DNA of 8,945 bases from JBBQHX01 sp038324385 (GTDB lineage Bacteria > Gemmatimonadota > Gemmatimonadetes > Gemmatimonadales > Gemmatimonadaceae): assembly GCA_038324385.1 (NCBI GenBank), contig JBBQHX010000147.1, positions 1 to 8,945 of the forward strand, written 5' to 3'. A model generated the notes under the pieces. It was not told the origin of the DNA. It saw only the letters and a list, made by a program, of their open reading frames with translations, and searched no databases. Positions 8,306 to 8,945 of this stretch are shown here, one piece after another; position 1 is the stretch's first letter, and the number at the start of each line of letters is the position of its first letter. The position numbers and the translations under genes are program-made.

Positions 8306-8560
8306 CTACGCCACGTGGCGCAGCGCCGACTGGCGGACACGCGCATCGCCGGCGCCGGTTGCCAACTCCACCAGATACGACGGCTCGGGGTCCACGCCGA
8401 GCAGCAGAATCACCGAGCCGATGGCCCCTGCCCGTGATCCGGCGACGATCTCGACGGCGTCGTTGAGGGCGAAGGTCACGCCGGGGACGTCGGTGCCGGC
8501 CAGCCACCGATCGCCCAGCCCACGCCGGTGGTCGGGGGCGGTCTCCCGCGGTGCGCTCAT
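8306..8560 (-). CDS. Small protein with KOW/SH3-like barrel pattern, function unknown
   Basis: This 84-residue protein is not one I can name. Its second half has the alternating pattern of a KOW/SH3-like barrel: FALNDAVEIVAGSRAGAIGS (residues 30-49) with glycines at 41, 45 and 48, a hydrophobic strand VILLLG (50-55), then SYLVELATG (61-69). Such folds bind nucleic acid or protein, but function is inference only. The ATG at 8560 is chosen because AGGAG lies 9 nt upstream; the in-frame ATG at 8578 would add MQETTT but has only a poly-C tract before it. The 3' end carries a perfect 12-bp palindrome, CGCCACGTGGCG (8309-8320). No signal peptide or membrane segment is seen. Confidence 0.6.
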   Translation of the reverse strand: MSAPRETAPDHRRGLGDRWLAGTDVPGVTFALNDAVEIVAGSRAGAIGSVILLLGVDPEPSYLVELATGAGDARVRQSALRHVA

Positions 8561-8569
8561 CGTCGTCGT

Positions 8570-8574
8570 CTCCT
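8570..8574 (-). promoter_or_regulatory. Ribosome binding site AGGAG for the 84-residue protein
   Basis: On the - strand AGGAG precedes the ATG at 8560 by 9 nt, and the site overlaps the coding part of the longer reading from 8578. It decides for the shorter form. Confidence 0.6.
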
Positions 8575-8585
8575 GCATCGGGGCT

Positions 8586-8595
8586 GGGGGGGGGG
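8586..8595. repeat. Ten-base G homopolymer upstream of the 84-residue gene
   Basis: A run of ten G (C on the coding strand) lies 26-35 bp before the chosen ATG, between the two small - strand genes. Such tracts slip easily in replication and can alter promoter spacing; they are also a common place for sequencing length errors. Confidence 0.8.
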
Positions 8596-8637
8596 CGCGC
8601 TGTGCGGCATGGACGAAGCGTGAACCGCGCGTCGCAG

Positions 8638-8922
8638 CTATGACCCCGCGTTGGCCGCGCGGGTTACTCCCCGGTCCCCATCGGCGCGCCAGGCGGCGTG
8701 CTGCCGTTCCAGCTCAGGCTGAATCCACGGCAGGAAGCCCACGAGCAGCGCCGGCGTGCTGAGCAGTCCGCCCACCAGCAGCACCGTCGAGAGGTCGGCC
8801 GTCGGCTGCCCCGTCGCGCCGCGCCAACTCAGCAGCGTGACGCCGCCGAGGATCGCGGTGGCCTGCGTCGTGATGGCCGCGAGCAACGCCTGAATCCGCC
8901 GGATCACCGGCGCCTGACGCAT
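8638..8922 (-). CDS. Small two-helix membrane protein, possibly incomplete at its N-terminus
   Basis: This 94-residue protein of no family I recognise has a basic, helical start (MRQAPVIRRIQ). Two hydrophobic segments follow, ALLAAITTQATAILGGVTLL (12-31) and STVLLVGGLLSTPALLVGFL (45-64). A charged cytoplasm-like tail (QPELERQHAAWRADGDRG) completes it. Both ends are probably on the cytoplasmic side by the positive-inside rule, which is inference. No Shine-Dalgarno sequence precedes ATG 8922, and the frame stays open to the right edge (reading RLLALPA before the methionine), so the true start may lie outside the window. It may be co-transcribed with the 84-residue gene 60-80 bp downstream. Confidence 0.5.
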   Translation of the reverse strand: MRQAPVIRRIQALLAAITTQATAILGGVTLLSWRGATGQPTADLSTVLLVGGLLSTPALLVGFLPWIQPELERQHAAWRADGDRGVTRAANAGS

Positions 8923-8945
8923 CGCGGGGAGCGCGAGCAGCCGCT

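Noticed and set aside
8309..8320. Perfect palindrome CGCCACGTGGCG as an operator
   Set aside because: It lies inside the last codons of the 84-residue gene, encodes conserved-looking residues and is far from any promoter; most likely chance in GC-rich sequence.

Overview
The window is GC-rich (roughly two thirds or more G+C by eye) chromosomal DNA from a bacterium. Composition, gene families and short intergenic heptad arrays would fit Gemmatimonadota or a similar high-GC lineage, but that assignment is inference: no marker gene here settles it. I see no phage, plasmid, insertion sequence, CRISPR array or RNA gene.

Layout, left to right. (1) The last 44 codons of a sensor histidine kinase (+) meet the 3' end of a YjgR/DUF853 HerA-like ATPase gene (-), with only 10 bp between them. 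(2) A 216-bp divergent spacer separates the ATPase gene from a three-gene + strand operon. Both leaders in this spacer are built from the same pyrimidine heptad, TTCTGTC, arranged as mirror images and running almost to each start codon. (3) The operon encodes a HipA-like kinase, a DUF3037 protein and a class I SAM methyltransferase. The genes overlap by 4 bp at each junction (ATGA, GTGA), so translation is probably coupled. (4) A 376-bp gap carries what looks like a frame-broken remnant of a bacterial globin gene. (5) Next is a 470-residue exported/membrane-anchored orphan protein with a good ribosome binding site. (6) A strong hairpin lies between the convergent 3' ends of that gene and prfC. 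(7) On the - strand a DksA/TraR-type C4 zinc-finger protein overlaps peptide chain release factor 3 (prfC) by GTGA. A possible leaderless promoter sits immediately before the zinc-finger gene. (8) About 490 bp upstream of that pair is a repeat-built region. It holds a (GGGCGGT)10 array grading into 10-bp variants, a 128-bp palindromic element, and a second, right-truncated copy of the array-plus-palindrome unit. (9) Two small - strand genes close the window: an 84-residue SH3/KOW-like protein and a two-helix membrane protein that may continue past the right edge.

The most interesting candidates for undescribed biology are the HipA-like kinase/DUF3037/methyltransferase cassette, which has no HipB antitoxin gene beside it, and the two unrelated 7-bp-period arrays placed exactly where transcription or translation starts. 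The DksA-like/RF3 pair joins a potential stringent-response regulator to a translation-termination GTPase. The other genes look like ordinary housekeeping or lineage-specific functions.
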